Assembly (NCBI GenBank): GCA_963823735.1
Contig: CAWGMO010000003.1
Span: forward strand, 806,001 to 870,000
DNA length: 64,000 nt
DNA from: Actinoallomurus sp963823735
GTDB taxonomy: Bacteria; Actinomycetota; Actinomycetes; Streptosporangiales; Streptosporangiaceae
Direction of reading: 5' to 3'
This document shows positions 1 through 8,750 of this stretch, in pieces (the first letter of the stretch is position 1; each line of letters opens with the position of its first letter). The notes below the pieces were generated by a model that ran no database searches, was not told the origin of the DNA, and saw only the letters and a program-made list of their open reading frames with translations. Made by a program: the position numbers and the translations under genes.

Positions 1-320
1 ACGATGCCCAGGGAGAAGCCGACGGCCTGCCACTCGGCGTTGGCGAGCACCAGGCGTACGCGGTGGTCGCGCGGAACGCGCGCGGAGGCGGGCCGGATCC
101 GCCAGGAGCCCTCCATCCGCAGGTGCGTGTGCACCGTGACGTCGCCGTCGACCCGGGTCAGCAGGTGCTTGCCGCGTGAGACGACGTCGATGACGTTCCG
201 GCCGGTGAGGTCCGCCGTGGCGGCCCTGGGGACGCGGAAGTCGCTGCGCGTGAGCGGCCGGCCCGCGAGCGCCTGGTGGAGGCGCCGCGCGGCCGCCCAC
301 ACCACGTCACCCTCGGGCAC
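1..320 (-). CDS. nei: Nei/Fpg-family DNA glycosylase, N-terminal part (runs off the window)
   Basis: The first 106 codons of a base-excision-repair glycosylase/AP lyase, read on the minus strand from a GTG at 318-320; the rest lies outside the window. After removal of Met the protein starts Pro-Glu-Gly-Asp, the family signature in which the N-terminal Pro is the Schiff-base nucleophile and the Glu is catalytic. A Ser-Arg-Gly-Lys-His-Leu segment supplies the conserved Lys, and HTHLRMEGSW is the next conserved block. The pattern is closest to actinobacterial endonuclease VIII (Nei2-like) proteins that remove oxidised pyrimidines. It starts 10 nt after the stop of the upstream Rrf2 gene, so the two are probably co-transcribed. 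No strong ribosome-binding site is visible. Nei versus Fpg cannot be settled without the C-terminal zinc finger. Confidence 0.82.
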   Translation of the reverse strand, partial: MPEGDVVWAAARRLHQALAGRPLTRSDFRVPRAATADLTGRNVIDVVSRGKHLLTRVDGDVTVHTHLRMEGSWRIRPASARVPRDHRVRLVLANAEWQAVGFSLGI

Positions 321-330
321 GGGAGGGGCT

Positions 331-798
331 CTATCTGCGGAAGACGGCGGAGTCCCAGGCCGCGGGGTCCTCGGTGAGGACCTGGACGGCCGAAGGAAGC
401 TCGCCGGATGCCACGTGGGAGAGCTTCACCTGCTCCAGGATCGCCCGCTCGCTGGCCCGCAGAGCGATCCAGACGGTCTGCAGGGCCTTGGCCGGACCCT
501 CGTAGCCGAGATCCTCTGGGCGCTCGCCACGGACGCCCACCAGGGGCCCGTCGATCGCCCGGATGATGTCGGCCAGCGAGATCGCGTCCGCCGGGTGGGC
601 GAGCCAGTAGCCGCCCTCGGGGCCCCGCTGGCTGCGGACGAGCCCCGAGCGGCGCAACTGGCTCAGGATGTTCTCGAGGAACTTCGGTGGGATGTGCTGG
701 GCTTCGGCGAGCTGGACCGCCGTCACGGGGCGTTCGCCACCGACGGCGAGTTCGGCGGCCGCGCGCAGCGCGTAATCGACCCGGGCGGACAATCGCAT
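331..798 (-). CDS. Rrf2-family transcriptional regulator lacking cysteines
   Basis: A 155-residue winged-helix regulator. The N-terminus MRLSARVDYALRA, the recognition region around QHIPPKFLENILSQLRRSGLV (about residues 34-54) and the wing RGPEGGYWLAHP are standard Rrf2 features. Members such as IscR and NsrR bind a [2Fe-2S] or [4Fe-4S] cluster through three Cys in the second half. This protein contains no Cys at all, so it is not a classical Fe-S sensor and must respond to something else or act as a plain repressor. It begins 7 nt after the GH3 stop and ends 10 nt before nei, within a compact minus-strand operon. Its target cannot be deduced from the sequence. Confidence 0.88.
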   Translation of the reverse strand: MRLSARVDYALRAAAELAVGGERPVTAVQLAEAQHIPPKFLENILSQLRRSGLVRSQRGPEGGYWLAHPADAISLADIIRAIDGPLVGVRGERPEDLGYEGPAKALQTVWIALRASERAILEQVKLSHVASGELPSAVQVLTEDPAAWDSAVFRR

Positions 799-805
799 GA
801 CTTGA

Positions 806-2290
806 TTATCCCGCTTCTGGGGAGCTGATCACGCCACCCGTCACCTTTTCTGTGCTGGTAAGGCCGAGGATCTCCGCCGCGGCGCGCGCGTTGGCCCGTG
901 TCGCGCCGTATGTCGCGACGTACGCGGCGCTCTCCGGACGCCACACGGGAAGGCCCATCTCGACCACGACGGAGTCCGGCCGCGCGGCCAGGAGACGGGT
1001 CACCAGGGTGCGGTGATCGGCATAGCGGTGAGCGTCCCGTACGACGATGACCAGCGGTTTCCCGTCGGCCCGCGCGAGCAGGGCGTCCGCGTCGGCGGTC
1101 TCGGCGTCGACCGGCGTCGCGTCCGGCGCCCACGGCCCGAGGCCCCACGGCACCGGCCCGACGGCGATGTTCGACGGGGCCTGCACCTCCAGCACCATCG
1201 GAGCGGCGGAAAGACGCGCGGATCCCGTCACGCTGACGGCGCGGCGCGCGGCGTCCTGGCCGATCGCGCGGTCCACCTCAGTGGTGCCGGCGCCCGCCAG
1301 CCACCCCTTGAGCCGCTCGACCCGCGCGGCGGCCTCCTCCAGGCGCTCGGCGGGCAGCCGGCCCTCGCGCACCGCCTCGATGATCCGCTCGCGGATCGCG
1401 CAGACGCTGTCCTCGAACTCCTTCGAGCCGAGGCAGAGCAGGTCGGCGCCGGCCAGCAGCGACCGCACCGCGGTCTCGGGGATGCCGATGGCGTCGCTGG
1501 CCGCCCGCATGTCCAGGGCGTCGGTGACGACCGGCCCCTCGTACCCGAGAGTCCCCCGGAGCAGCCCGGTGATCGCGGCGGGGGAGAGCGTCGCCGGCAC
1601 GGCCCCTGTGAGTGCCGGGACGCGCAGGTGCGCGGTCATGATCGACTGGACGCCGGCCGCGATGGCGGCGCGGAACGGCACCAGCTCACGTGCCTCCAGC
1701 AGCGCCATGTCGGCGTCGACGGCGGGGACCTCCAGGTGGGAGTCCTGCGACGTCGCGCCGTGGCCGGGGAAGTGCTTGGCGCAGGCGGCGACGCCGGCCT
1801 CCTGCAGGCCCGTCACCGCGGCGGTGATGTGCCGCGCGACCAGCTCGGGGTCCGAGCCGAACGCGCGCGTGCCGATGATCGGGTTGTCGTCGGCGGTGTT
1901 GACGTCCGCGGACGGCGCGAAGTCGAGGTTCACGCCCGCCTCGCGCAGCTCGGCGCCGAGCGAGCGGTACACGCGCCGTGTCGTGTCGGGGTCGTCGAGG
2001 GCGCCGAGCGCCGCGCTGCCCGGGTAGGGGCTGCCGGTCGCGTGTGCCAGCCGCGTCACGTCGCCGCCCTCCTCGTCGATCGAGACGAGGGGCACGCCGT
2101 CGCGGCGCAGCTCGGCGGTCAGCGCGGCCAGCTCACCGGGGCCCGGGACGTTCCCGTTGATGGCGAACAGGGTGACGCCGCTCAGGCCGCGCTCCAGGCC
2201 CTCGCGCACCCAGCGGGGCGGCGTGGCGCCGGGGAACGGCACGAGCAGGGTCGAGTTGACGAGTCGTTCGAGAGACGGATCGTTGCTCAT
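806..2290 (-). CDS. Glycoside hydrolase family 3, beta-N-acetylhexosaminidase-like (NagZ type)
   Basis: A 494-residue single-barrel GH3 enzyme followed by a second domain. The NagZ signature KHFPGHG lies at residues 172-178, followed by DSH at 183-185, the Asp-His pair used as acid/base in NagZ enzymes. The nucleophile Asp is in VVTDALDM (about 257). There is no signal peptide, so it probably acts in the cytoplasm on an imported N-acetylglucosaminyl sugar (chitobiose or a peptidoglycan fragment). It directly follows two sugar ABC permease genes in the same operon, consistent with hydrolysis of the transported oligosaccharide. Two starts are possible: the ATG at 2290, used here because the family N-terminus (LERLVNSTLLVPF) begins there, or an ATG at 2341 overlapping the permease stop as ATGA, which would add 17 residues. 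Confidence 0.85.
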   Translation of the reverse strand: MSNDPSLERLVNSTLLVPFPGATPPRWVREGLERGLSGVTLFAINGNVPGPGELAALTAELRRDGVPLVSIDEEGGDVTRLAHATGSPYPGSAALGALDDPDTTRRVYRSLGAELREAGVNLDFAPSADVNTADDNPIIGTRAFGSDPELVARHITAAVTGLQEAGVAACAKHFPGHGATSQDSHLEVPAVDADMALLEARELVPFRAAIAAGVQSIMTAHLRVPALTGAVPATLSPAAITGLLRGTLGYEGPVVTDALDMRAASDAIGIPETAVRSLLAGADLLCLGSKEFEDSVCAIRERIIEAVREGRLPAERLEEAAARVERLKGWLAGAGTTEVDRAIGQDAARRAVSVTGSARLSAAPMVLEVQAPSNIAVGPVPWGLGPWAPDATPVDAETADADALLARADGKPLVIVVRDAHRYADHRTLVTRLLAARPDSVVVEMGLPVWRPESAAYVATYGATRANARAAAEILGLTSTEKVTGGVISSPEAG

Positions 2291-2337
2291 GGGACGCTCA
2301 CCACTCCTCGTTGACTGGGTGCTCACTGCTGACTCAC

Positions 2338-3180
2338 TCATCCCTTCACCGCCCCGGCGACCAGGCCGCCGACCATCCGGCGCTGGACGATCAGGAAGAA
2401 GGCGATGACCGGCAGCGTGAGCAGCGTCGACGCGGCCATGATCGATCCCCATTCGTTGCCTGAACGGGCGAAGAAGAACTGCAACATGATCGGCAAGGTC
2501 GCTTTGTCCTGGTCCTTAAGGAACGTGTAGGCGAAGATGAGCTCGTTCCAGGCGGTGATGAAGGAGAAGATGCTCGTCGCCACGAGCCCGGGCGCGACGA
2601 GCGGGAGCAGGACGCGGAAGAAGGTGCGCACCGGCCCCGCCCCGTCGATCGCCGCCGCTTCCTCGAGTTCCCGTGGAACCGCCGCGACGAACCCCCGCAG
2701 CATCCAGATGCCGAACGGCAGCGCGAACCCGACATAGACCACGACGAGGCCGCTCAGGCTGTTCAGCAGCCCAAGGTGGCGCGCGTCGATGAACAGCGGG
2801 ATGACCAGCGCCTCCGCCGGCACCATCTGCACGACCAGCAGCATGATCAGGAAGACCGTGCGGCCGCGGAAGCGGAACCGCGCCACGGCCGTGGCCGCGA
2901 GCAGCGCCAGCAGCCCGGAGACGACCACCGTCGAGATCGCGACGATGGCGCTGTTGGCGAAGTAGTGCCAGAACGAGACGCCCGCGACCCCGCCGTTCAG
3001 CACGAAGGAGAAGTGCTCCAGGGTCGGGTGGGCGGGCAGCGGGTGCGGGGTGGAGCTGAAGATCTCCTGGTTCGGCTTGAAGGCCGTCGAGACCATCCAG
3101 AACACCGGGAAGGCGAACAGGACGAACACCACGACGCCGGTGGCGTTCAGCGCGAAGCGCCGGAAGGTCCGCGCGTTCAT
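2338..3180 (-). CDS. Carbohydrate ABC transporter permease, MalG type
   Basis: A 280-residue inner-membrane permease (CUT1 family) with about six hydrophobic segments; the first is at residues 12-30. The ATPase-coupling EAA loop is clear near residue 180 (EEAAAIDGAGPVRTFF then LLPLVAPGL). The ATG at 3180 overlaps the upstream permease stop as ATGA, so the two are translationally coupled and likely form a heterodimer. No ATP-binding subunit is encoded nearby. In actinomycetes such CUT1 importers commonly use a shared MsiK-type ATPase encoded elsewhere; that is inference from family knowledge. Confidence 0.92.
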   Translation of the reverse strand: MNARTFRRFALNATGVVVFVLFAFPVFWMVSTAFKPNQEIFSSTPHPLPAHPTLEHFSFVLNGGVAGVSFWHYFANSAIVAISTVVVSGLLALLAATAVARFRFRGRTVFLIMLLVVQMVPAEALVIPLFIDARHLGLLNSLSGLVVVYVGFALPFGIWMLRGFVAAVPRELEEAAAIDGAGPVRTFFRVLLPLVAPGLVATSIFSFITAWNELIFAYTFLKDQDKATLPIMLQFFFARSGNEWGSIMAASTLLTLPVIAFFLIVQRRMVGGLVAGAVKG

Positions 3181-4154
3181 GCCACTCCCTCCTGACGGAT
3201 GATCATCCGGGTGTAGACGGCGGTGACGACCAGGACGATCAGCGTCAGGACGACCGCGATCGCCGAGCCGAGGCCGTACCTGGCGTTGAGCGAGCCGAAC
3301 GCCTCGGAGTAGCCGTACAGCGACAGGTTGAACGCGTCGCGGTTGGCCAGCCCGGACAGCACGAACAGCTGCGTGAAGACGCGGAAGTCCCAGATCACCG
3401 ACAGCACGGTGAGGACGCCGAAGACCGGGCGCAGCAGCGGGAAGGTGATCTTCCAGAAGCTGTTCCAGGCGGTGGAGCCGTCGACGCGCGCCGCCTCGTA
3501 CAGATCGGCGGGCACGGTCTGCAGGCCGGCCAGTACGGACACCGCGACGAACGGCACCGACACCCACACGATGCACAGGGTCAGCACGACGTAGGTGGGG
3601 AAGGGCGTCGCGAACCAGTTGTGGTTCTGCCAGTCCGTCGAGCCGACCAGCCAGTTCGGCAGCTCGTTGAGGATCCAGCCGACGAGGCCGCCGGTCGTGC
3701 CGAACAGCCAGGCGAAGATGATCGCGGCGGTGACCGGGGGCGTCGCCCAGGCGATGAGCATCCCGCCGGAGACGAACGCCGACATCTTCTTGCCGAGCGC
3801 GTTGAGCAGGAGCCCGATCAGGGTCCCGATCAGGAGCGTGGCGCTGACCGCGACGACCGCGAACAGGATGGTGTGGCGGAACGTCGTCCAGAAGAAGCTG
3901 TCGCCGAGGATCTGGCGGTAGTTGTCGAGGCCGACGTTCTCGGCCGGCTCGCCGCGCAGCTGGCGGACGCCGACCTTCTGGAAGGACATCTGGCCGATCT
4001 GGACCATCGGCCAGACCAGCAGGACGCCGATGACGATGAGGGTGGGCAGGACGAGGAGGTACGGCCCGAAGCGTGGGCGGCGGCGAGGGTGACGCGCCGG
4101 GCCGGAGGTCTTCCGGCCCGGCGCGCGCCGCACCGCTTCAGCGGTGTCGAGCAT
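3177..4154 (-). CDS. Carbohydrate ABC transporter permease, MalF type
   Basis: A 325-residue permease starting with a basic cytoplasmic tail (about 30 residues, RHPRRRPRF) and then a first membrane segment LLVLPTLIVIGVLLVWP. The EAA loop reads EAARVDGSTAWNSFWKIT followed by FPLLRPVF, as expected for CUT1 sugar importers. It lies 13 nt downstream of the solute-binding lipoprotein gene and overlaps the next permease by 4 nt. Together the three genes specify the substrate-recognition and translocation parts of one sugar importer. The substrate is probably an amino-sugar oligosaccharide, judging only from the NagZ-like enzyme downstream. Confidence 0.92.
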   Translation of the reverse strand: MLDTAEAVRRAPGRKTSGPARHPRRRPRFGPYLLVLPTLIVIGVLLVWPMVQIGQMSFQKVGVRQLRGEPAENVGLDNYRQILGDSFFWTTFRHTILFAVVAVSATLLIGTLIGLLLNALGKKMSAFVSGGMLIAWATPPVTAAIIFAWLFGTTGGLVGWILNELPNWLVGSTDWQNHNWFATPFPTYVVLTLCIVWVSVPFVAVSVLAGLQTVPADLYEAARVDGSTAWNSFWKITFPLLRPVFGVLTVLSVIWDFRVFTQLFVLSGLANRDAFNLSLYGYSEAFGSLNARYGLGSAIAVVLTLIVLVVTAVYTRMIIRQEGVA

Positions 4155-4167
4155 GCGGGGAGGCTCC

Positions 4168-5456
4168 CTACTGGTTGAGCAGGGTGCCGGCCTGCTGGTC
4201 GGCCTTTCTCAGCTCATCGTCGGCGGACTTGCCCTGCATGATGGCCTTCATGGCGTTGGGCAGCACCTTCTTGGCGCCCTCGTAGTCCGCCCAGCCCTTG
4301 CTGGTGGGGGTGAACTTCACGCTCGACGCGGCGGCCTTGGCGAACGGGCCCATGATCGGGTCGTTCGTGTACGCGGCGCCCTGCAGAACGTCGGTGAACT
4401 GCGGCAGGAACTTCAGCGTCGAGGCGAAGGCCTGGGAGTTCTTCTTGCTGTCCAGGGTCGTCAGGTAGTCGAACGCGACGTCCTGGTACTTGCTGTCCTT
4501 CCAGACGGCGAGGTCGGAGCCACCGGAGAAGACGGGCGCGGTACCGCCGGCCTTGCCGGGGATCGGGAAGACGCCCCAGTTCTTGGAGTCCTTCTTGTTG
4601 ACCTTCTCCAGCTGGGGGAGGGCCCAGCTGCCGTCCATGTACATGCCGACCTTGCCGAGCGCGAAGTCCTGCTGGGGACCCTGGAGCTCTGGTTCTTGCC
4701 GACGTACTTGTCCGAGGCGACCTTGTCCTTGTTCACGAGGCCGGCGTAGTACTCGACGGCCTCCTTGGCCTGCGGCTGCGACAGGGTGCCGACCCACTTG
4801 CCGCCCTGCTGCGAGGCCACGTCGCCGCCGTTGGCCCACACGAAGCTGAGGATGCCGTTGGTGAAGTCGCTCGGCGCCGCGATGCCGGGCACGCCCTTGG
4901 AGTCCTGGATCTTCTTGGCCGCAGCGGTGAGCTCGGCCCAGGAGGTCGGAGGCTGGATCCCCAGCTTGGTGAACCAGTCCTTGTGGTACCAGACGGCGCG
5001 CACGCCGCCGTACCAGGGCGAAGCATAGGTCTTGCCATCAAGCTGGTCGTTGGCGAGCGCGCCCTTGCTGAGCGTCGCGCCTTCGCTCCAGGACTTCATC
5101 TTGTCCGTGATGTCGGCGAACGCGCCCTGCTCCGACCACGACTGAACGTCGGTGTTGCCGACCTCGGTCACGTCCGGCCCCGAACCGGCCGCGATCGCGG
5201 TCTGGAACTTCTGCGTCGCCTGCGGCCAAGGGATGTACTGGACCTGCACATCGGTCTTGGGGTGCTTCTTCTGGAACTCGACCTTCACGCCGTCCAGGAA
5301 CTTCGTCTGCTCAGGGCTGCCGTCGCCCATCTGCCAGACCACGATCTTGGCCGGGTCCTCGCCCTTCTTGGCCGAGGAGTCTGTCTTCTTGCCGCCGCAG
5401 CCTGTGACGGCGACAGCGAGTACGGCGGCCGCGGCGGCTGCCTTGGTGTACCTCAC
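4168..5456 (-). pseudogene. Sugar ABC transporter solute-binding lipoprotein, one frameshift
   Basis: About 430 residues once the frame is restored. The start (5456) gives a lipoprotein signal with lipobox AVTGC near residue 19, so the mature protein would be tethered outside the membrane. The N-terminal lobe (IVVWQMGDGSPEQTKF, then AAGSGPDVTEVGNT) and C-terminal lobe (GMYMDGSWALPQ, FSGGSDLAVWKDS) are typical of family 1 sugar-binding proteins. The frame is lost near 4690: upstream frame reads KYVGKNQ, the downstream frame continues from LQGPQQDFALGKV, and the shift equals one missing base. Both halves are well conserved, so a sequencing error is the simplest explanation; a recent real mutation cannot be excluded. 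It is the first gene of the operon and lies divergent to the ROK regulator. Confidence 0.85.
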
Positions 5457-5613
5457 ACTGGACTCCCTTCGGTGGCCCCGGATGATGCGCTCGGCCGCTC
5501 TTACTGGTACTCATGCGGCATGTCGTGCGCACTGCCCGCGGGGCACCTCCCTACAGTCGGGGTTGTGGGTCTGCCGATTACGGATTATGGGGTCTCGGAC
5601 GCTTTCGACTAAA

Positions 5614-5649
5614 CTAACAGGAAAGTTTCCTATTCAAGAAGCCTGTTAG
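5614..5649. promoter_or_regulatory. Probable ROK-regulator operator between the sugar operon and its regulator
   Basis: A 13-bp palindrome AGGAAAGTTTCCT (5619-5631, only the centre base unpaired) sits inside a wider inverted repeat CTAACAGG (5614-5621) / CCTGTTAG (5642-5649). It lies in the 217-bp gap between the divergent sugar-binding lipoprotein gene (start 5456) and the ROK gene (start 5674). AT-rich palindromes with a GAAA/TTTC core are typical of actinobacterial ROK repressor sites. Its closeness to the ROK start suggests autoregulation as well. Binding is inferred, not shown. Confidence 0.65.
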
Positions 5650-5673
5650 CGGATCGAGATGGAAGGTGGCCGG

Positions 5674-6864
5674 ATGATGCCGAGTCGCCCGGGGACACCG
5701 AGACTGCTGCGCGAGCTGAACGACCGGTCCGCGCTGGACCTCCTGGTGAGCTCTGGACCGCTCACCCGTGCACAGATCGGGGAACGAACGGGACTGTCGA
5801 AGGTCACGGCCTCACAGCTCCTCACTCGCCTGGAGGAGCGCGGCCTCGTCGCCGTCGTGGGGGAGCAGGCGGGTGGGCGAGGGCCCAACGCCGCGCTGTA
5901 CGCCGTCGTGCCCTCCAGCGCGTACGTCGCGGGTCTGGAGGTGGGGCCGAATCTCGTGACCGCGGGGATCGCCGACATCACGGGGCAGGTGGTCGCCGAG
6001 GTCACCGTCGACCCGAACGGCGCCGACGACGCCGTCTCCGTCGTGCACAGCGCCGTCGTGAAGGTGTGCAGGTCAGCCAAGGTGCCGCTGGCCAAGCTGC
6101 ACTCGCTCGTCATCGGCACGCCCGGCGTGGTCGACCCGCGCATCGGCGACGTCCAGTTCATCTACGACCTGCCGCACTGGCACAACGGCATCCTGGAGGC
6201 CCTGCGCCGCGACCTGCGCCTCTCAGTCAGGATCGAGAACGACGTCAACCTCGCCGCCCTCGCCGAGGCCGCCCACGGCGCGGCCGTCGGCGTCGACGAC
6301 TTCGCCCTGCTGTGGGCCGACCGCGGCCTCGGCCTCGCCGTGATGCTCGGCGGTCGCCTGCACCGCGGCGTCTCCGGCGGCGCGGGCGAGATCGGCTACC
6401 TGCCGGTCCCGGGCGTACCCCTCCCGGAGAAGGACACCGAGTCGGTCACGTGGGGCATGCCCGCCCTCGCCGGTGGCCTCGGAGCGCTGGCCGGCGCCGA
6501 CGCCGTACGCGAGCTGGCACGCGGCCACGGCATCGACGCGCGCTCGGCCACCGAGTGCGTACGCGCCGCGGTCGACGCAGGGGCGTCCGGCGGGCCGTTC
6601 CTCGACGAGCTGGCCGAGCGCCTCGCGTACGGTGTCGCCTCGGTGACGATCGTGCTGGACCCCGAGCTGGTGGTGATCTCCGGGGAGCTGGGCCGCGCCG
6701 GAGGCGAGCGGCTCGCCGGCCGCATCCAGGAGGCGACGGGACGCATCTGCCCGACCCGGCCGCGCGTCGCCGTCACGGAGGTCGAGGGCAACCCCGTGCT
6801 CCGGGGGGCGCTACTGGCCGCGTTGGACCGCGTACGGGACGAGGTCTTCTCCAGCGAGGGTTAG
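5674..6864 (+). CDS. ROK-family transcriptional repressor
   Basis: A 396-residue protein with an N-terminal winged helix (about residues 30-75; LTRAQIGERTGLSKVTASQL is the helix-turn-helix) and a C-terminal sugar-kinase-like ROK fold (IGTPGVVDP, IENDVNLAALAEA, GGAGEIGYLPV). Regulatory ROK proteins such as NagC/Mlc and XylR often have a zinc site CxCGxxGCxE after the GEIG motif. Here the stretch after GEIGYLPV has no Cys, so the zinc site is missing; that is common among actinobacterial ROK regulators. The ATG at 5674 is preferred because AAGGTGG lies just upstream; an in-frame ATG at 5659 is less well placed. It probably represses the divergent sugar importer until the sugar binds. Confidence 0.88.
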   Translation: MMPSRPGTPRLLRELNDRSALDLLVSSGPLTRAQIGERTGLSKVTASQLLTRLEERGLVAVVGEQAGGRGPNAALYAVVPSSAYVAGLEVGPNLVTAGIADITGQVVAEVTVDPNGADDAVSVVHSAVVKVCRSAKVPLAKLHSLVIGTPGVVDPRIGDVQFIYDLPHWHNGILEALRRDLRLSVRIENDVNLAALAEAAHGAAVGVDDFALLWADRGLGLAVMLGGRLHRGVSGGAGEIGYLPVPGVPLPEKDTESVTWGMPALAGGLGALAGADAVRELARGHGIDARSATECVRAAVDAGASGGPFLDELAERLAYGVASVTIVLDPELVVISGELGRAGGERLAGRIQEATGRICPTRPRVAVTEVEGNPVLRGALLAALDRVRDEVFSSEG

Positions 6865-6956
6865 AAGATCCTGGGACTTCTCCCATCACTTACGGATACT
6901 TCCGGTCGCGTTGATAGGTTCTGCGGCGTCTGTGTCCACCGATCGGGAGGCCGTAA

Positions 6957-8750
6957 GTGCCGAATGTCCAGCCGCTCACCGGCGGGGATCCTCAGCGGCT
7001 CGGCGCCTATGAGGTCACCGGGCGGCTCGGGGAGGGCGGTCAGGGCGTCGTCTATCTCGGGCGGAGCGAGACCGGTTCCAACGTGGCCATCAAGCTCCTG
7101 CACGCGCAGCTGATCGAGGACGAGGCCGCCCGCGCCCGGTTCGTACGCGAGGTCGAGGTCGCCGAGCGCGTCGCGCGCTTCTGCACCGCGCAGGTGCTGG
7201 AGGCGGGCATGCTGGACACCCGCCCGTACATCGTCAGCGAGTACGTCCCCGGCCCCTCACTGCACCAGCAGCTCCGCACCGAAGGCCCGCGCCAGGGTTC
7301 GGCGCTGGACCGACTCGCGATCAACACCGCGACCGCGCTCGCCGCCATCCACCAGGCGGGCGTCGTCCACCGCGACTTCAAGCCCGGCAACGTCCTGATG
7401 GGCCCCGACGGGCCGGTCGTGATCGACTTCGGCATCGCCCGCGCCCTGGACGCCAGCGGCTCGATGACGAGCGCGGTCAGCCAGGTGATCGGCACCCCCG
7501 CCTTCATGGCGCCCGAACAACTCTCCGACGGGCAGATCGGCCCCGCGACGGACATGTTCGCCTGGGCCGTGACGATGGCGTACGCCGCGAACGGCATACC
7601 GGCCTTCGGCCACCGCTCGATCCCCAAGGTGATCAACCGCATCCTGAACGAGGAGCCCGACCTGGGCGTCCTCGACGGCAGACTCCGCGACATCGTCGCC
7701 GCCTGCCTCGCCAAGGACCCTGCACGCCGCCCCACCGCCCGCAACCTGATGGACGAGCTGATGGGACAGGGACCGACGTCGGCCCTGTCCGACCAGGGCC
7801 GCCCGGGAGGAACGTCACCGCACGGTGCCGCCGAAGCCTCGCGGGACGCCGGAACGGCGAGAATGCCCACCGCGTCGCCGTACGGGCCGTCCGGAGGCCC
7901 TGCCACGTACGTTCCACCCGGCGCGGAACCCACCGCGTTCGGATCGGTCGGCGGGGAACCCACCGCGTTCGGATCGTCCGGCGGTGAACCCGGCGTGTAC
8001 GGTCCGGCCGGCGGCGCGTACGGGGCGTCCGGCGCGCACGGATCGGTCGGGGGCCAACCTGGCGCGTACGGATCGTCCGGCGGTGAGCCCGGCCCGTACG
8101 GCGCGCCCGAGGGCGGCACGATGCGGATCCCGTCGTACGAGTCGCGACCACCGTCCGGCCCGTACGGACCGGCATCGGGCCCCCTGCCGGACCTGCCCCC
8201 GGAGAGGCGAAGCCGCGCAGGCTGGATCATCGGCGGAATCGCCGCCGCGCTCGTCGCACTGATCATCGGCATCGCGGTGGCCTCGTCAGGCGGCTCGAAC
8301 GACAACCAGGCGGGCACCGTCCCGAGCGCCGAGCCGTCCAAGAAGGCCCGCCCCATCCGCCACAGGAAGGCGCCCCCGCGCACCCCGTCCCAGCAGCCGA
8401 CGACCGCGAAACCGGCGGTGCTCGCCAACCCGCACACCCCTCAGGGCCTCTGCGGCCCGGGCTTCCGCGTGATCGACGCCCACGCGGTGGGCGGGGCGAG
8501 AATCTTCCTGCTGTACAAGACGCAGACGGGCTCCAACTGCGTGGTGACGTGGGTCCCGAGATCCGCGGGCAAGGTACCCATGAGCACCGCCCTGGCCGTG
8601 AAGGGCGGCCCCCACCAGGCGGTGTCCGGCTCGTACCTGTTCAACGCGGGCCCGGTACGCCTCCCGGCCAAGGGCAAGTGCGTGATGTGGGGCGGCTCCT
8701 GGAGGGCCGCCAAGTGGACCAGCCCGACCTGGAGCCACTGCCGCCGCTGA
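6957..8750 (+). CDS. Transmembrane Ser/Thr protein kinase with extracellular Cys-containing domain
   Basis: A 597-residue Hanks-type kinase. The cytoplasmic catalytic domain (about 1-270) has the glycine loop GEGGQG (25-30), Lys46 in VAIKLL, the catalytic loop HRDFKPGN (138-145) and DFG (157-159). A Pro/Gly/Tyr-rich linker of about 150 residues with near-repeats (EPTAFGS, GGEPG, YGSSGG) leads to one transmembrane helix at about 421-443. The outside domain (about 500-597) has four Cys (CGPGF, GSNCV, GKCVM, SHCRR), probably two disulphides, and could be a sensor; it has no PASTA motif. The start is GTG at 6957 with GGGAGG upstream. It stands alone between the ROK gene and lhr, so its substrate is unknown. 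Confidence 0.93.
   Translation: MPNVQPLTGGDPQRLGAYEVTGRLGEGGQGVVYLGRSETGSNVAIKLLHAQLIEDEAARARFVREVEVAERVARFCTAQVLEAGMLDTRPYIVSEYVPGPSLHQQLRTEGPRQGSALDRLAINTATALAAIHQAGVVHRDFKPGNVLMGPDGPVVIDFGIARALDASGSMTSAVSQVIGTPAFMAPEQLSDGQIGPATDMFAWAVTMAYAANGIPAFGHRSIPKVINRILNEEPDLGVLDGRLRDIVAACLAKDPARRPTARNLMDELMGQGPTSALSDQGRPGGTSPHGAAEASRDAGTARMPTASPYGPSGGPATYVPPGAEPTAFGSVGGEPTAFGSSGGEPGVYGPAGGAYGASGAHGSVGGQPGAYGSSGGEPGPYGAPEGGTMRIPSYESRPPSGPYGPASGPLPDLPPERRSRAGWIIGGIAAALVALIIGIAVASSGGSNDNQAGTVPSAEPSKKARPIRHRKAPPRTPSQQPTTAKPAVLANPHTPQGLCGPGFRVIDAHAVGGARIFLLYKTQTGSNCVVTWVPRSAGKVPMSTALAVKGGPHQAVSGSYLFNAGPVRLPAKGKCVMWGGSWRAAKWTSPTWSHCRR
7924..8100 (+). repeat. Imperfect 30-bp repeats in the kinase linker
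   Basis: The segment GGAACCCACCGCGTTCGG recurs exactly at 7925 and 7955, a 30-bp period, followed by more diverged copies (GAACCCGGCGTGTACGG and so on). In protein it gives a disordered GGEPTAFGSS-like repeat. It is coding and in frame, so copy-number change would only alter linker length. Confidence 0.6.

Noticed and set aside
1013..2314. Long plus-strand open frame opposite the GH3 gene
   Set aside because: Shadow frame caused by high GC; the GH3 catalytic motifs lie on the minus strand.
4680..4700. Programmed frameshift in the sugar-binding protein
   Set aside because: No slippery heptamer or stem-loop visible; a single-base loss is simpler.
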